Shown here in pieces: positions 1 to 11,512 of a stretch of 64,000 nt of DNA (positions are counted from its first letter, which is position 1; every line of letters begins with the position of its first letter). Origin of the DNA: Cantharellus purpuraceus (lineage: Eukaryota > Basidiomycota > Agaricomycetes > Cantharellales > Hydnaceae); assembly GCA_025174535.1 (NCBI GenBank), contig JALBUN010000006.1, forward strand, positions 434,001 to 498,000, given 5' to 3'. Below the pieces are notes generated by a model, which was not told the origin of the DNA, did not search any database, and worked only from the letters and a program-made list of their open reading frames with translations. The position numbers were made by a program, and so were the translations under genes.

Positions 1-514
1 ACAAACCAGTACAGATATCATATGATGACTCACGAAGAAGACACTGGGAGCCAGACTTATCGTCGAATGACAATTAAACTGGTTCCCAGCCTGAGATGTT
101 TTCCAGGTGGTAAGCTTCACTAGCGAAAGATCGTCTAGATGCACTGTGGAATTGCTATAAGGCTGATCTATAAGACCGGCTACAATCGGTCCATGTATAG
201 GTGGAGGTACTGCTCCATCACAGCGCCGGACATGTCAATCTTAATGCCAAGGAACGCTTTGATCAAATGTTTACGCTCACCTATTGGGCGTTATGATTTC
301 CCAGCCCGTACATCAACGCAATTGATGCTAGTCGTCAAGGCACCTTTTATCCGAATGCTTGAAGGTATAGGACTAGCTGATATTATGCAGCAAGCTGAGT
401 GCACTGCTTTGAACACGTTGGAGCTGCGAGAGTCTGTACCCATTTCGGATTACACTCTTTTCTTCCGCAACTACATAAAGTGTCAACTTTCTGCATGCCG
501 CTTTGCCAGTGTAA
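1..514. other. Left edge, no supported gene
   Basis: This stretch precedes the membrane-protein gene that begins at 515. One open frame of 129 codons (139-528 +) crosses it. It shows no recognisable motif, has no clear splice continuation and overlaps the start exon of the next gene in another frame, so I read it as chance. It probably holds that gene's promoter and 5' leader. Confidence 0.4.
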
Positions 515-1746
515 ATGGATCCCTGTAAAGTGTACGTGCACTAATTATACGACTGCGCTCTTCATAATCGCTTGATACAGTGTTGTGGCTGTCCTTTACA
601 TTCTTGCCTTCTCTTCGTGCTGAAGACGTGACGACTATCATCGATGACAGTGACCCCAGCATCAAAGCTCTCAATGGGAATTGGGTGCATTTCACAGGAG
701 ACGAGTATTACAATAAAACAGAAAGCCTCACCCGTGACGCCGGAGCTACTAGCATGTACATATTCAATGGTATGTAGGATATATTTTTCTTGTCAAATGT
801 TACAGTTTTGAACTTCCTCACAGGTACAGGAATTTCGGTCTTTGGAACGCAATGTGACCCGGCCGGTGGTAATACGACCGTCTCCACGTATACAGTCGAC
901 AACAATGGACCGTCCACGTACACCGTGCCTTCCGGTGTTGTCTGCAATCAGAATTTTGTCAACTTTTTCTCTTCTCCGCCTCTTGAGAATGGAAAGCATA
1001 CGCTTATCATCACTAATCTGAACCAAAATGCGTGGTACTTTCTCGATTACCTCCAGGTAGTGTCACCTGGGTCGCCATCTGCCAATAAGAATACAACTGC
1101 CTCTGCACCATCTCCGTCATCTGCTACGTCGTCAACCTCGTCATCAACGTCACAGATCTCGTCCACTAACGGCTCAACATCTACGTCGATGAATACAGGT
1201 GTCATTGTAGGCAGCGCTTTTGGTGCCGCAGTGTTTGTCGCTATCGTCATCCTGGCGTTTTTGGTATACTGGCGAAGACGGAGGCAATCATTACTCAAGG
1301 CGTCATCCTTGTTAGGATCAGGTACGAAGGATTATTTCCGTGTAAACCTTTGGTACACTGGAACTGATGCTTTAATTGGGTGACAAGAAAGTAATTCTGA
1401 GGAAATTTCCCACAATGCATATCCTACTCCATATCGCACCTCCGCATTCCTTCAATCATCTAGTCACTCTGGAGTGACACGTACCACGCAGGGCAAACAT
1501 TCTGCGACCAACGCCACCACGACAACTAGTGGCCATGCTTCATCCTCCCACTCGCCACCTCACAGTCCAACAACAGCTGCAGAGCAGGTAAGCTTTTCAT
1601 GTCTAATCGCGTCGAGTCTAGTATGTATTAAATTGAAATTTCTTATTTGTGACTTTGTGCAGATGGATACTTCTGTGACATCGCCATCCATGGTCTCTGT
1701 CAATCGACGGCCGACGACCTCGACAATGCCGCCCCCATACGGATGA
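515..1746 (+). CDS. Secreted-type single-pass membrane protein, hypothetical
   Basis: A five-exon model gives 326 aa: exons 515-524, 581-769, 824-1321, 1388-1587 and 1663-1746, all with GT-AG introns and an exact reading frame. The first exon is only 10 nt and supplies ATG plus the start of a signal peptide (MDPLLWLSFTFLPSLRA). An N-glycosylation-rich extracellular domain of about 130 residues follows, containing an FNGTGISVFG motif. This motif is typical of the carbohydrate-binding-like ectodomains of basidiomycete membrane proteins. A Ser/Thr-rich stalk, one transmembrane helix (GVIVGSAFGAAVFVAIVILA) with a YWRRRR stop-transfer signal, and a Ser/Thr/Pro-rich cytosolic tail complete it. The architecture suggests a cell-surface sensor or wall-associated protein, but the ligand is unknown. 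The start exon is inferred from the splice fit and from the signal peptide it completes. Confidence 0.8.
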
Positions 1747-2320
1747 CATTCTAGAAAACAGTGGAGAAGGCAGATATGTATGTAATTTAGCCGGTCGTTG
1801 GTCCTTTTTATAATACATGGGGGTAATGTGGTGTTTTGCTGCAGTGACAGAAATGCATAGATATGGAACCAAGGTTGTAATTGTCAGCGTGCTTGCTGTA
1901 TGAGAGCCGTGCGGAAAAAATGGGCTTGCCGCGTTGATTTGGAGTGATCACAGGATAAGATAAAGCCAGGATCTTAGAATATACTGTTAAACACGTGGTC
2001 ATACCCTGTAATTAGATGCAAATGACTCAGATTCTTCTGATAAAGTAAATACACTTGTCAAACTGTGGGAAATGGTGAACGAAGGATCAATGCCATGCAG
2101 CCTCATTCTGCCAGAGGTCGATCCTAAAGTTCGGTCTACACGTCACATCGTAGGTTGACATCCTTGCACAGAAATTCACGGTTGCTTACACGCAGCAAAA
2201 CGCGCAAACGGGTGCTGATTATTGGAATGGCCGCGCGGTACACAACAGTGACAACACGACACACGAACAAGCAACGCGCTCACCAGTTATGTAATTTCGA
2301 CTGCCACTTCTTCCGCTGCG
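1747..2320. other. Intergenic, between co-directional genes
   Basis: This is the 3' region of the membrane-protein gene followed by the upstream region of the SNF2 gene. I see no open frame with coding character and no repeat. Confidence 0.5.
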
Positions 2321-5300
2321 ATGACTGACCAGGATCCCCGGCCCAGAAGCTCTCGTGTCTTGTCGGCCCTAGACTACGCACTCGCAGCCACAAAGTCGGA
2401 CTATAGCAGCCTGCATGGTGCGCAAGGCACCACGCCTTTGACGCCGGGGCGAAAGAGAAAGTATGATGGCTGTGAAGTTCAACCGCAGACAACACCTGTG
2501 AACAAGCGGAATGTGCCAGAATGTACGTTTTGAACTCACTCGAATGACTTGTGCTGACATAGGAATTATAGCCTTCGAGGAAGCTATGGGGTACCCCTCA
2601 CACGCAGAGACTTCGACCACTCCAAGGCAATCTGGTGCCCTACGGGGTCAAGCACTAGACATGGAAAGGTGCATTCATATTTATGTGCTCGCGTAGTAGA
2701 CTTGAGTTGATCGCCCGCACAATCCCTATCCATTTGTCTCTCAAGGTTATTCCCGAACTCATTTCAAGAATCGCCGAAAGGAAAGTTGGACAACGACGTC
2801 CACATTCAAAATGAGAATAGAAAGATAGGGCCCGAATTATCCGAGGCACTTGAGTTGCTTGGTTTAGAATCGTGAGTGTTATAGTTTTTATATTTGATGC
2901 TCTGATTGTTTTACTTGCGTCAGTTCGAATGACTTCTTCCCTGGCCTCGAAATAAAGCTTATGAAGCATCAGATCATTGGAACCAGCTGGTCTGCCTTTT
3001 TTATTTATTTTGATACTGCGGTTCTACTGTACTTTTGACCGCAGGATGCTCCAGCAAGAACTTGACGTAGTCAATCGTGGTGGCATTCTTGCGTACGTGA
3101 TTTTCAAACATGTAGAAATCCACAATCCATGATGCATTGACTTCAGCGACGAGATGGGATTAGGGAAGACAATCCAGATGATTGCACTCATGGTTGTCAA
3201 TCAACCTAATTCGGGTCATCAATTGAATAAACCCCGGGTGCGAGGTGCAGAAGAGGAGGAAGAAGAAGCCGAGCCAAAGGTGAAGGGGAAGGGAAAGGCA
3301 ATAGCGAATGCGAAGAAGATAGGATTCAGCAAGACCACACTCATTGTTGCGCCGGCGTCCCTTTTGCATCAGGTACGCACTAGGTTCAAGCCACAATCTG
3401 GACCATCGCTGAGGATATCACTAGTGGCGAGAAGAAATCGAGACAAAGTGCCAGGACGGTCTTTTACGGGTTCACATCCACCATGGCAAATACAAGCTCA
3501 AAACTGTCAGAGAACTACGAGGGCTTGATGTACGCACACACCTTGCCGTACACAGCCTCACACAACTATCATTTCCAGGTGATATTAGTATCCTATCAAA
3601 CGCTTATGGCGGATTTTCCTACCAAACTCGATACGTCCGATCAGAGTGGCTGGCTACCTGAAATGGGGTGTGTATATGGCGACCTTTTCCTGATAAGAAC
3701 TGGACATCAGATCTTTGCATAGTGGCGTTCTAGCAAGAATGAAGTGGTATCGTGTTGTTTTGGATGAGGCCCAAGTCGTGCGCAATCGCCTCACACAATC
3801 CGCGCAGTGTATCTTCCGCCTCCAGACAAAGTATCGGTGGTGTCTCTCCGGAACACCTATCTTCAATGGAGTCACTGATATCTATTCATACCTCCGGTTC
3901 TGTCGACCTGGCTATTATAGTTGGGACCATTTTAATTTTCATATCGTGTGTTTTCTGTCGCCAGCCTCTCCTAGGGTAAATTTGGTAACTCAAAGGAGGT
4001 TTAGTGTCGTATCGAGAAGAGAGACCCTGTAGCAGCTAGTATGTGATGCTTTAGTCCCGACAAGAAGGTTTATTGACGGTTCAATTTTTTTTGCAGCTAA
4101 GAAGGCTAATGAGTGGCTTGATCCGCTGATGCTCAGGCGCACCAAGAAAAGCAAATTGGTAAGTCATGCTCCACCATGCTTGAGACAGGAACCAAACACA
4201 AAATGCCCTAGGACGGCAGGTTCATCCTTGAGGAGCTCCCTCTAAAGACAGTAGAGATTGTCGAGCTTGAATTTAGCGAGGGCGAGCGCAGGGTACTGTA
4301 TACTTGTTTAACAGTGGTGACGCCCAGGGTGACTCTTGCTTGTTTTGGCGATATAGATATACGACGATTTGGCGGCCAGAGTGCAGAAGACCATCGGGGA
4401 GATCGTGTCCATGGGCTTAGAGGAGAAATAGTAAGTGTCGTGTCCCTTGTTGTTGTGTCACTCGTTTATGCGCCTGTTGTTCAGCCATATGTACATCCTA
4501 GTATGTATCAGATCCCTGATGGCAGTCAGTTCTCTGATATCCAGATTTTGTACAGGTTCTTATTCTTCGCCTTCGACAAGTTTGTAGCCACCCCAGCCTT
4601 ATGCTAGTACGCCTTGTTTCGTTTGGACGAAAGAACACGTTTGACAGCCAGTCTTCACTAGGGCTTATCAGATGCGCTTGATGATCCTACAAAGATGCCA
4701 CGGATCCAGAAGGACAAGGAGATTGCAAGGGCACGACGTGAGTTGGGGAGGAAGTTTGTCGATGACGTGAGTCGTCTCCTTGAACAGCTGTAACCGCTGG
4801 CCAATGCGTTGCTGCTGTCCCTGCCCACTCTGTCACGCCTAGATGAAGGATAAGTTTCGTAAGCGTGCAATGAAGCGGGATGTAGTAGACGCAGATAGAG
4901 ATGGGGAGTGGTGCCGTGGATGTCAGGAAGGTCAGTGTATATGTATACAGCATGCATGTAGTACTAATAATGCATTGGCAGTGTTCAGCGGAAATGCGAT
5001 GCTTCTCGAATGCGGAGACGAGGCATGCGTCGGTAAGTGAGCTTATTATTGGGACGTGTATCTGTGCTTCACTGTCGTAGATTGTTTGGATGATCTGGAG
5101 AAATCAGAGCTGAGACATGACAAGGATATGTACGCGCCTGTGTTGTCTGGGATGTTTCTGAATGATCTGATTCCCGCTTATAGTGATGATTTAGACGCGG
5201 ACGATACGTCGCTCCGGCCTTGTAAGTTTCTGCCTTCCTTTTCGTCGTTGTCATCCGGATAACATTCCTTGACTAGGTCCTACTTGCAAGAAGCTGGTTG

Positions 5301-6772
5301 ATCCCACTAAAGCCTACAAGAGCGCAGCCTTCGAAGTCTCCGAAGAAGAGCTAGTTTTTGGAGGCGGTGGTTACAAGAAAATGATAGCCGCTGAGAAACA
5401 AGAAATGAATAACTGGTCGGTAAATAGTGACGACGATGAAGAGATGCCGGACCCTGGATCACTGATAAGGAAACTGGGGAAAAGCAATGAAGGCCATGAT
5501 AATGTGAGAAGTATGCCCTATTGGGATGTATCACTGACTTAAACTGGCTTATATCCGAGACAGCGGAAGGCACTGATCTCCTCTCAATCCATATCATCCC
5601 AACCTAGCTTTACCTTAAGCTTTTCGTCGGGTGACTCAGCGGCTACCAACCTGCAAAGGTGGAAGAACCCCAAGATACCAAGTACGAAGCTTCTTTCCCT
5701 CATTGAAATGCTGAAATCCTGGGAGTCCGACATTGCAAGTGCGATGGATAAGGTCATTATATATTCTCAATGTATGGTCCTCCATATGTGAGACGCCATG
5801 GCACTAATTACTCGTTCTTTCATGCGATTTCAGGGACGTCCATGCTTGATTGTGAGCCCTCTTTGGTGCGATGTATAAAGTTATACTGATAAGTTTATAG
5901 TGGTCGAGGAGCACTTCGAACAACACGCTATGGCATCATTAAGATATGACGGCAAGTATGTAATGTCTATTCCTCCGGTCAAGCGCATCAATAACGATGT
6001 TTCGCATCAGAATGGCTCGTGAAGAACGAGACGAGTTTGTTTCTCATTATATCCTTTTTTGAAGGACTCACTTTGGTATTACACAGGGCAATTTCGCGTT
6101 TCAAAAAGATGGGTGGTCCCAAATACATGCTGATATCGTGCCTGCACACGTTCGCTTATCATTTATCACATGTTCTCATTCGCGTTTGTCTACAGAATTA
6201 GGAGCGGTAGTGTCGGGCTAAATCTCACTTGCGCCAATAGAGTACGTGCTGCGTCCCCCTTGGAAAGAAAGCGATGCTCACTGTAAAATTATGACACTGT
6301 AGATTATCAAGTGAGTAGGCGGGAACCATCTAGAGTCATCACTGATAGTTTATACCTCGAGCAGTCTTGACCTCTCTTGGAACATGGCAGCTGAAAATCA
6401 AGCCTACGACCGTGCTCATCGTATCGGGCAGTCGAAGACAGTATACGTCAAGAGATTGGTCATAAAAGATACAATTGAAGACAGGTATAGTTCCAAAGTC
6501 CAAATTTTCCGCCGGACGTGCCAGTCGGTCGGGATACTTCAGTAACTAATGTCTCGTGTCTAGAATACTTCAACTCCAACGCGATAAACAACAGATGGCG
6601 GATGCGACGCTCGGAGAGGGTGATGCACCAATGCAACGACTTTCGAATTCCTTAACGGCCAGGGAGTTAACATCAGTGAGTTCCTAGGGATCATACATGA
6701 TAGAGGTTTTTTAACTGTTTCTAGCTATTTGTACTACCGGATGGGAAAGACCAGAAGGGTAAAGGGAAATAG
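2321..6772 (+). CDS. SNF2-family DNA-dependent ATPase, Rad5/Ris1 (ULS1)-like, with degenerate RING
   Basis: A many-intron gene (about 20 small introns) that I could follow in frame end to end. Helicase motifs appear in order: [11 protein letters not shown] (Walker A, about 3150), [22 protein letters not shown], a Walker B of the form LDEAQ (about 3760), SGTPIFNG (about 3850), [11 protein letters not shown] (about 4130), [11 protein letters not shown] (about 4570), then GLNLTCANR (about 6220) and AHRIGQ (about 6415). Between the two RecA lobes lies a RING-like block: WCRGCQ (about 4913), CGDEACVDCL (about 5013-5090) and RPCPTCKK (about 5217-5292). This insertion places it with the Rad5/Rad16/Ris1 group, nuclear remodelers or translocases that often act with ubiquitin or SUMO. 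The RING lacks some canonical ligands, so ligase activity is uncertain. It ends in a Lys/Gly-rich tail. No frameshift was found. Orthology to ULS1 rather than RAD5 is inference. Confidence 0.88.
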
Positions 6773-7857
6773 CAATGCACGGTGTCTAGTTTGTTTTGAT
6801 TCTTTCTGGCTTCCTGAACTGATGCTATGACATCTGAGCTTGATCCAAGGATGATAAGATCCCTGAATCCAGATGTGGGCGTGAATGGCGTGAACTATCA
6901 CTTGTAGGGTCCAAATGAGTGATGAAAGCCATCTCAGGTATTCTTTCTCTTGCTGATGATGATCCTCTGATTGGGCTATTGTTCCTACGGAGCGTGTCCT
7001 AGGGCGACAAGAGTTTACGAAAATGTCTGATGCTAAGTTTGACAAGGTTCGGTTTTCCTGTTGAGGACTGTGTTTAAGTATAAGCTTGGTACCCTTCGGT
7101 ATGGTCTGATCGTCTTTTATGCTGTCAGCGACTTCACCAGTGCTTGCAGCAAGCATCAACGCGATGTGGTCTAGCATCTGCGCGTCGTACTTTGAGGCAG
7201 CTTGCGGATACCCCACGTCTGATTGCTAGGGAGTTCTTTCTTTCTGCAGCACACGTGCCGACCTCTCTGATTCTGTCGTTACTCCTCACATTCAAACACT
7301 CGGATCCAAACAAACCTTACGACACCACTAGCACCCCTGGTGATCTGTTGTTAGGCACCAAGCTGAATGAAATTAAATAATGAGGCCAATTTAAGACGAA
7401 TATAGCCATGCAGGCTTTTCACTTGACACAGAATCGGGTTGTGCTGTAGAGAAGGCCGATGGAGCCACAATGGAAACGACTTTTTACATGAACCACCAAA
7501 CACGGATCGAGGCCCACACAGGCCATCATAATGTGATAAGTGGGTGGTAGTGTTGGCATGGTCTCCTGCCGTCATCACGACGTCCAGTTGACCGTTTGCT
7601 CGACATCTTCCTGATCTCCGCTACGTCGGGAAGCGAAAGTTAGAAGAACTGGTAAGATATGATCAGTTTTTCAGCCGACGTTTGTCTTCATCACATCCTA
7701 CAAGCGTAACTGCTGCTAATCACCAACGGCATAAATATGTTGAATGATTGGATTAGTTAAGGAACAAGGGTTCGAGGCACGTGTCTTAAAAACTAACCTC
7801 TCCCTGACTCAGAGTCTTCAAGATCAAGCACCGCTGACAAAATCAAGTCAGGCGCCC
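6773..7857. other. Intergenic, between convergent genes
   Basis: About 1.1 kb between the ends of the SNF2 gene and the cysteine-rich gene. A 160-codon minus-strand frame (7216-6734) starts after a possible AG acceptor and its first 50 codons look mildly coding, but no start exon or family could be recognised. Nothing else is supported. Confidence 0.4.
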
Positions 7858-9445
7858 TCATCGATGGGGTATGCCACTGGCTATATCTACAGGCTCAATC
7901 CTAACCAACTTTTCAACAACATCTCCCCAACGGCTCTGCGTCTCTATCATAGCCCTCTTCGCCACCTCGTTGATCTTTTGACCCGGTACATTGCCCACGC
8001 AGTCTAGCAGCATGTGCGCTGCAAGGTCTCTCCACCGAGTGAAAGTACGCAGTTTGTTATGTCGCTTGCATTTGAATGGGCATGAGAGGAGTAATTGTTC
8101 GGCGATGGCGATCTTCTCATTATTTGTGAGGAGCTTCGCTTGATACGGCCTCAATTTTTTCCTCTCGATGCACATTAGCTCATCGAGCACATGCCTGACC
8201 CAGTGTCGCGTCCAGTGGTGTATGTCGACCATCGACTCGCATCGCACCCCCTTCACGTCAATGAAATCACAGATCCCATTATTGCATGTGTTGCAATATG
8301 GTGTAGATGAGGGACCCTGTGATTCGTGTGACAGTGACTGCGCACTAGAGGGACCCGCAATCTGCGCACTGACAGTAGTCACTGCCTGGGGAATGGGTGT
8401 GGTAGTCCATCTCATTCCCTGGTTGTAATCTCTTGTTTTTGTGTGGATGGCGGCCCTATAGGATGCGTCAAGGTCATATCTATGTACTCAAATAACAGCC
8501 AACGCACATGGTTTGGCCGCCATCCTGGTAGAACTTCTGATCCTGGGGATTGTAATACCAGAATCTGGAGGATGTGAGAGCCTCAGATGGGACATCGCCG
8601 TCGGGCATCTCAGAGGTGCGGTCCAAGGGAATATCGTATGAGTATTCATCTTGGACACTAGGGAAAAAAGTCGGTAACAGTCATCCATCCTGAGATCACT
8701 GCCCTTACCTGTCATATTGGTCTGAGTGCTCATTGGACGTGTGTGCCCGTTCTTCAGCATACTCAGAGGCTGCACCAGGCATTGCAGGACCTGTATACTG
8801 AGAACCCTCCTGTGGCATGCTGCTATGCACAACAGGTCAGGTCATGCGACCCGCTCAATAGCACGGTGCGATACTTACAGATGCTGCCCAGCGTGTTCTG
8901 GTCGCTTGCCAGTTTCTGTATAGACCCCTAACGGTCCAGTGGCTGAACGGTCCGGATACAACAAATCAGTGTTTCCGATGCCGTGTGTGGACGCTGCATT
9001 CAGACTAAGCAATGCGGGATTGATACACAGAGTGGTGTCGCCAGTCTGCACACTGCTATGCGACGGAATCAGGTCATCTCAGCCGCTCAGCATCACGTTG
9101 CAACACTTACGGATGTATCTGAGGACCAACCGCTGACAGGAACTGCTCTGACACAGGAGTGCTAGCGGCAGCCTGTGGAGGGTGCGGACAGTCACCCTCC
9201 TGCAGCTCATGACTAGGGACAAGACTCAAGTCAGCTGAGGCAAGAAAAACGAAGAAGGGTGGTTTCAGTAGCAGACTCACTAGCTGTGGCCTAGGAAGGT
9301 GTGAGTCGAGGGTGAGTATGGGTACATTTTTTTGATCTGTCTGCGGTGAGAGTGTACTGGGGATGGGAGACAGTTGCTGGGGAAGCGATGGGAGATGAGG
9401 CTTTATGTGCCTATGTGCCACGTCCATGCTTCGTACAGCTGCCAT
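7858..9445 (-). CDS. Hypothetical protein with C-terminal cysteine/histidine-rich domain
   Basis: Five exons join exactly into 448 codons: 9445-9111, 9052-8879, 8822-8709, 8657-8508 and 8431-7858. The N-terminal two thirds are low-complexity (Pro, Gln, Ser, Gly), with a WYYNPQDQKFYQDGG segment near residue 250. The C-terminal 150 residues are compact and contain CNTCNNGICDF, a CESMVDIHHWTRHWVRH helix-like stretch, SCPFKCKRHNK and AAHMLLDC. The Cys/His spacing suggests a divergent zinc-binding fold of the kind common in uncharacterised Agaricomycete proteins, possibly DNA- or RNA-associated. No catalytic motif is seen. The upstream start is the least certain part: the first in-frame ATG after the last stop was chosen. 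A decayed copy of the 5' half lies just upstream at about 10.3-11.3 kb. Confidence 0.7.
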
Positions 9446-10299
9446 GCATGCGGACAAAGCTGGAGGTCTCCTGAGAGGCGAACAAAGGAATCGATAGAAT
9501 GACCGATCAGACTTCAGACTTCTGCATTCATATTTGCCATATTCATCAGGAAGACGGCATTCACAATGCCTCGTGGATCACCGGCATATAGACCCTGCTT
9601 CTAGCGAAATATACATGTTAGCCTTATCAATGTTATCAGGCAGACTATCAATGGCATTTGCCATCTGTCCCTTCACCGGAAAGTCACCATTCGAAACTCA
9701 CGCGAGACACTTCTGTAAATATTGGATTTAGTTTTCTTCGTGAGACTATTTCATAACCGCAAATTATCTGTCACAATTCAATAGCGCTTCGAGCCGCATG
9801 TCACTCACGTGAGGATGCATCAGGCTTACAGCGCATGCTTCAAGCGGGGGTTCTCCAAGGCCTACCTGATCTATTATGAGCTTTAGTCGCTTCGATCAAA
9901 TTACTCGGCCCATTATCCCTCCCAACTGTGGGTAAAAGAAAGGATTCCGTGAGCTGACAGAAAGTAGTTCTGATCATCAAAACTGCTCTTGCTGGTTGGA
10001 CCGACATGTGCCTGATGCACTTTGTATGACTCTCCCGGTACGAGCGACGCCCAGCTGTGTCTCAATAGCATCGCCAGCCTCAGTCAAGGCTGCCAACTAT
10101 AAGCCGTCAACTTTCCGTCGAGGACACGGTGACAGACTGTCCATCGCAGTCATCTACAAGGGGCTGAATGGATTTGGTACGTCAAGAGTAGTCAGCTATT
10201 CCCTGTGATTATCGCTCCTGTTATCAGTAGTTGCCCAAAGTTTTCACAGGGCATTATTAGGAAGATCGAGTTTCGTTATAGCATACTGTTCTGCACAAT
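9446..10299. other. Intergenic spacer upstream of the cysteine-rich gene
   Basis: This is the upstream region of the minus-strand gene. The segment around 9530-9610 resembles 11260-11330 (both run '...ggatcac', then a short gap, then '...gctctgcttc' or '...ccctgcttc'). It therefore belongs to the duplicated block. No independent gene is supported. Confidence 0.4.
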
Positions 10300-11340
10300 G
10301 TAGTGTCACTTGCCCAACAGTGTGACTTACAGATGTCATATCCCACGCGTCCTGGTTGCTCGCTTTCTGGGTAGACAGCGCTAGATGCTTCAGCCATTGC
10401 AAGGACCAGGTAAGGATATCATGTTTCCAGCTTGGTGCATGCATTCTGACGTTGTGCAGGCTCCGTTCATCAACTCAGAAGACTTATCTCTGGTACTGTG
10501 ACACGCTGCTATGCACGACGAAGTCAGGTAATGTCACCTGTATTAAATTCTGAATAATAAAGCTATACGTGATAGGTATAAGCAATGGGTAAAGATAATA
10601 AGTGTCAATGTTTCTCACCTCAGTCTGTATATTATGGATACGGCTGAGGGTGAGGAAACCACCACAGAAGTATTATATACGTCTGCAAAAGAAAATATTA
10701 AGGAATAGAGAACGGAGTTCCGACGGGTACCCGATTCCGTGGTGTGTCATTAATGCGGACATACTCAACACATGTGCTAATACCCCACATATATTCTATA
10801 TTCCAACAACTTGCTCGACACCAAATGAGGACCTGTCGCTGATGTTAGTGGCAACTTGTATAGGCTAGGGATAGTGATCTTCCCATGATACACGATCAGT
10901 AACAACACTTTATCCTGATTTGGAGGGTGGCAAGGGGAATAGTTGTCAGCAGCGCAACTCGCAGTAATAACTGTGGCCTTGGAAGGTATGAGTCGGAGGT
11001 CTGTGGTATGAGTCTGAAAAGTTCCCATTTAACTGATCTCCGACTCACGCCTTCCAAGCCCACACATATTCTTGTGATTGAATGTGTCAGTTTTAAATGA
11101 GAGTGTAGTGGGGGCAGAGGAACAATTCGGAAGAAATGATGGGAGACGACGCCATATGCCTATGCGCCACATCCAAATTTGTACAGCTGCAATTACATTC
11201 ACGCCTCAGACTTGCTTGGGCCACTTCTGTAACCATAGTTCAGACTCACCGTTGAAAGCAGCCCAAGGCTTCATGGATCACTGACATACGACATACATAG
11301 GCTCTGCTTCCATATAGCATCACATCCACAGGTAGGATGG
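10300..11340 (-). pseudogene. Decayed tandem copy of the 5' half of the cysteine-rich gene
   Basis: Several stretches parallel 8.8-9.6 kb at an offset of about 1.5-1.75 kb. 'gtggcct(a/t)ggaaggt(g/a)tgagtcg' occurs at 9290 and 10975. 'gagagtgta.tgggg' occurs at 9349 and 11100. 'tatgtgcc.atgtgccac' or 'tatgcctatgcgccac' occurs at about 9405 and 11155. The exon-like 'cttacagatg.c' also recurs at about 8873 and 10327. No open frame survives across it, so it is a broken duplicate. The 3' half with the Cys/His domain is not visible in this copy. Confidence 0.55.
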
Positions 11341-11512
11341 GACAATCTCCTTTGAATTTGAGAGGCCATAACCGTCAGAATGCCATAGTTATGTCACATT
11401 GTTTTCTTGCATATACGACAAGAGACAGCAGAGATCCAAGGCATTCCATGCTAGTAGGTATTCTCTGATTGGCCACGGTTGGACGAAAAAGCTGTGGCAG
11501 GTAACACAGCCT

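Noticed and set aside
139..528. 129-codon open frame at the left edge
   Set aside because: No motif or splice continuation, and it overlaps the start exon of the membrane-protein gene in a different frame.
6734..7216. 160-codon minus-strand frame between the SNF2 and cysteine-rich genes
   Set aside because: It overlaps the 3' end of the SNF2 gene. Only its first third looks coding, and no start exon or family could be found.
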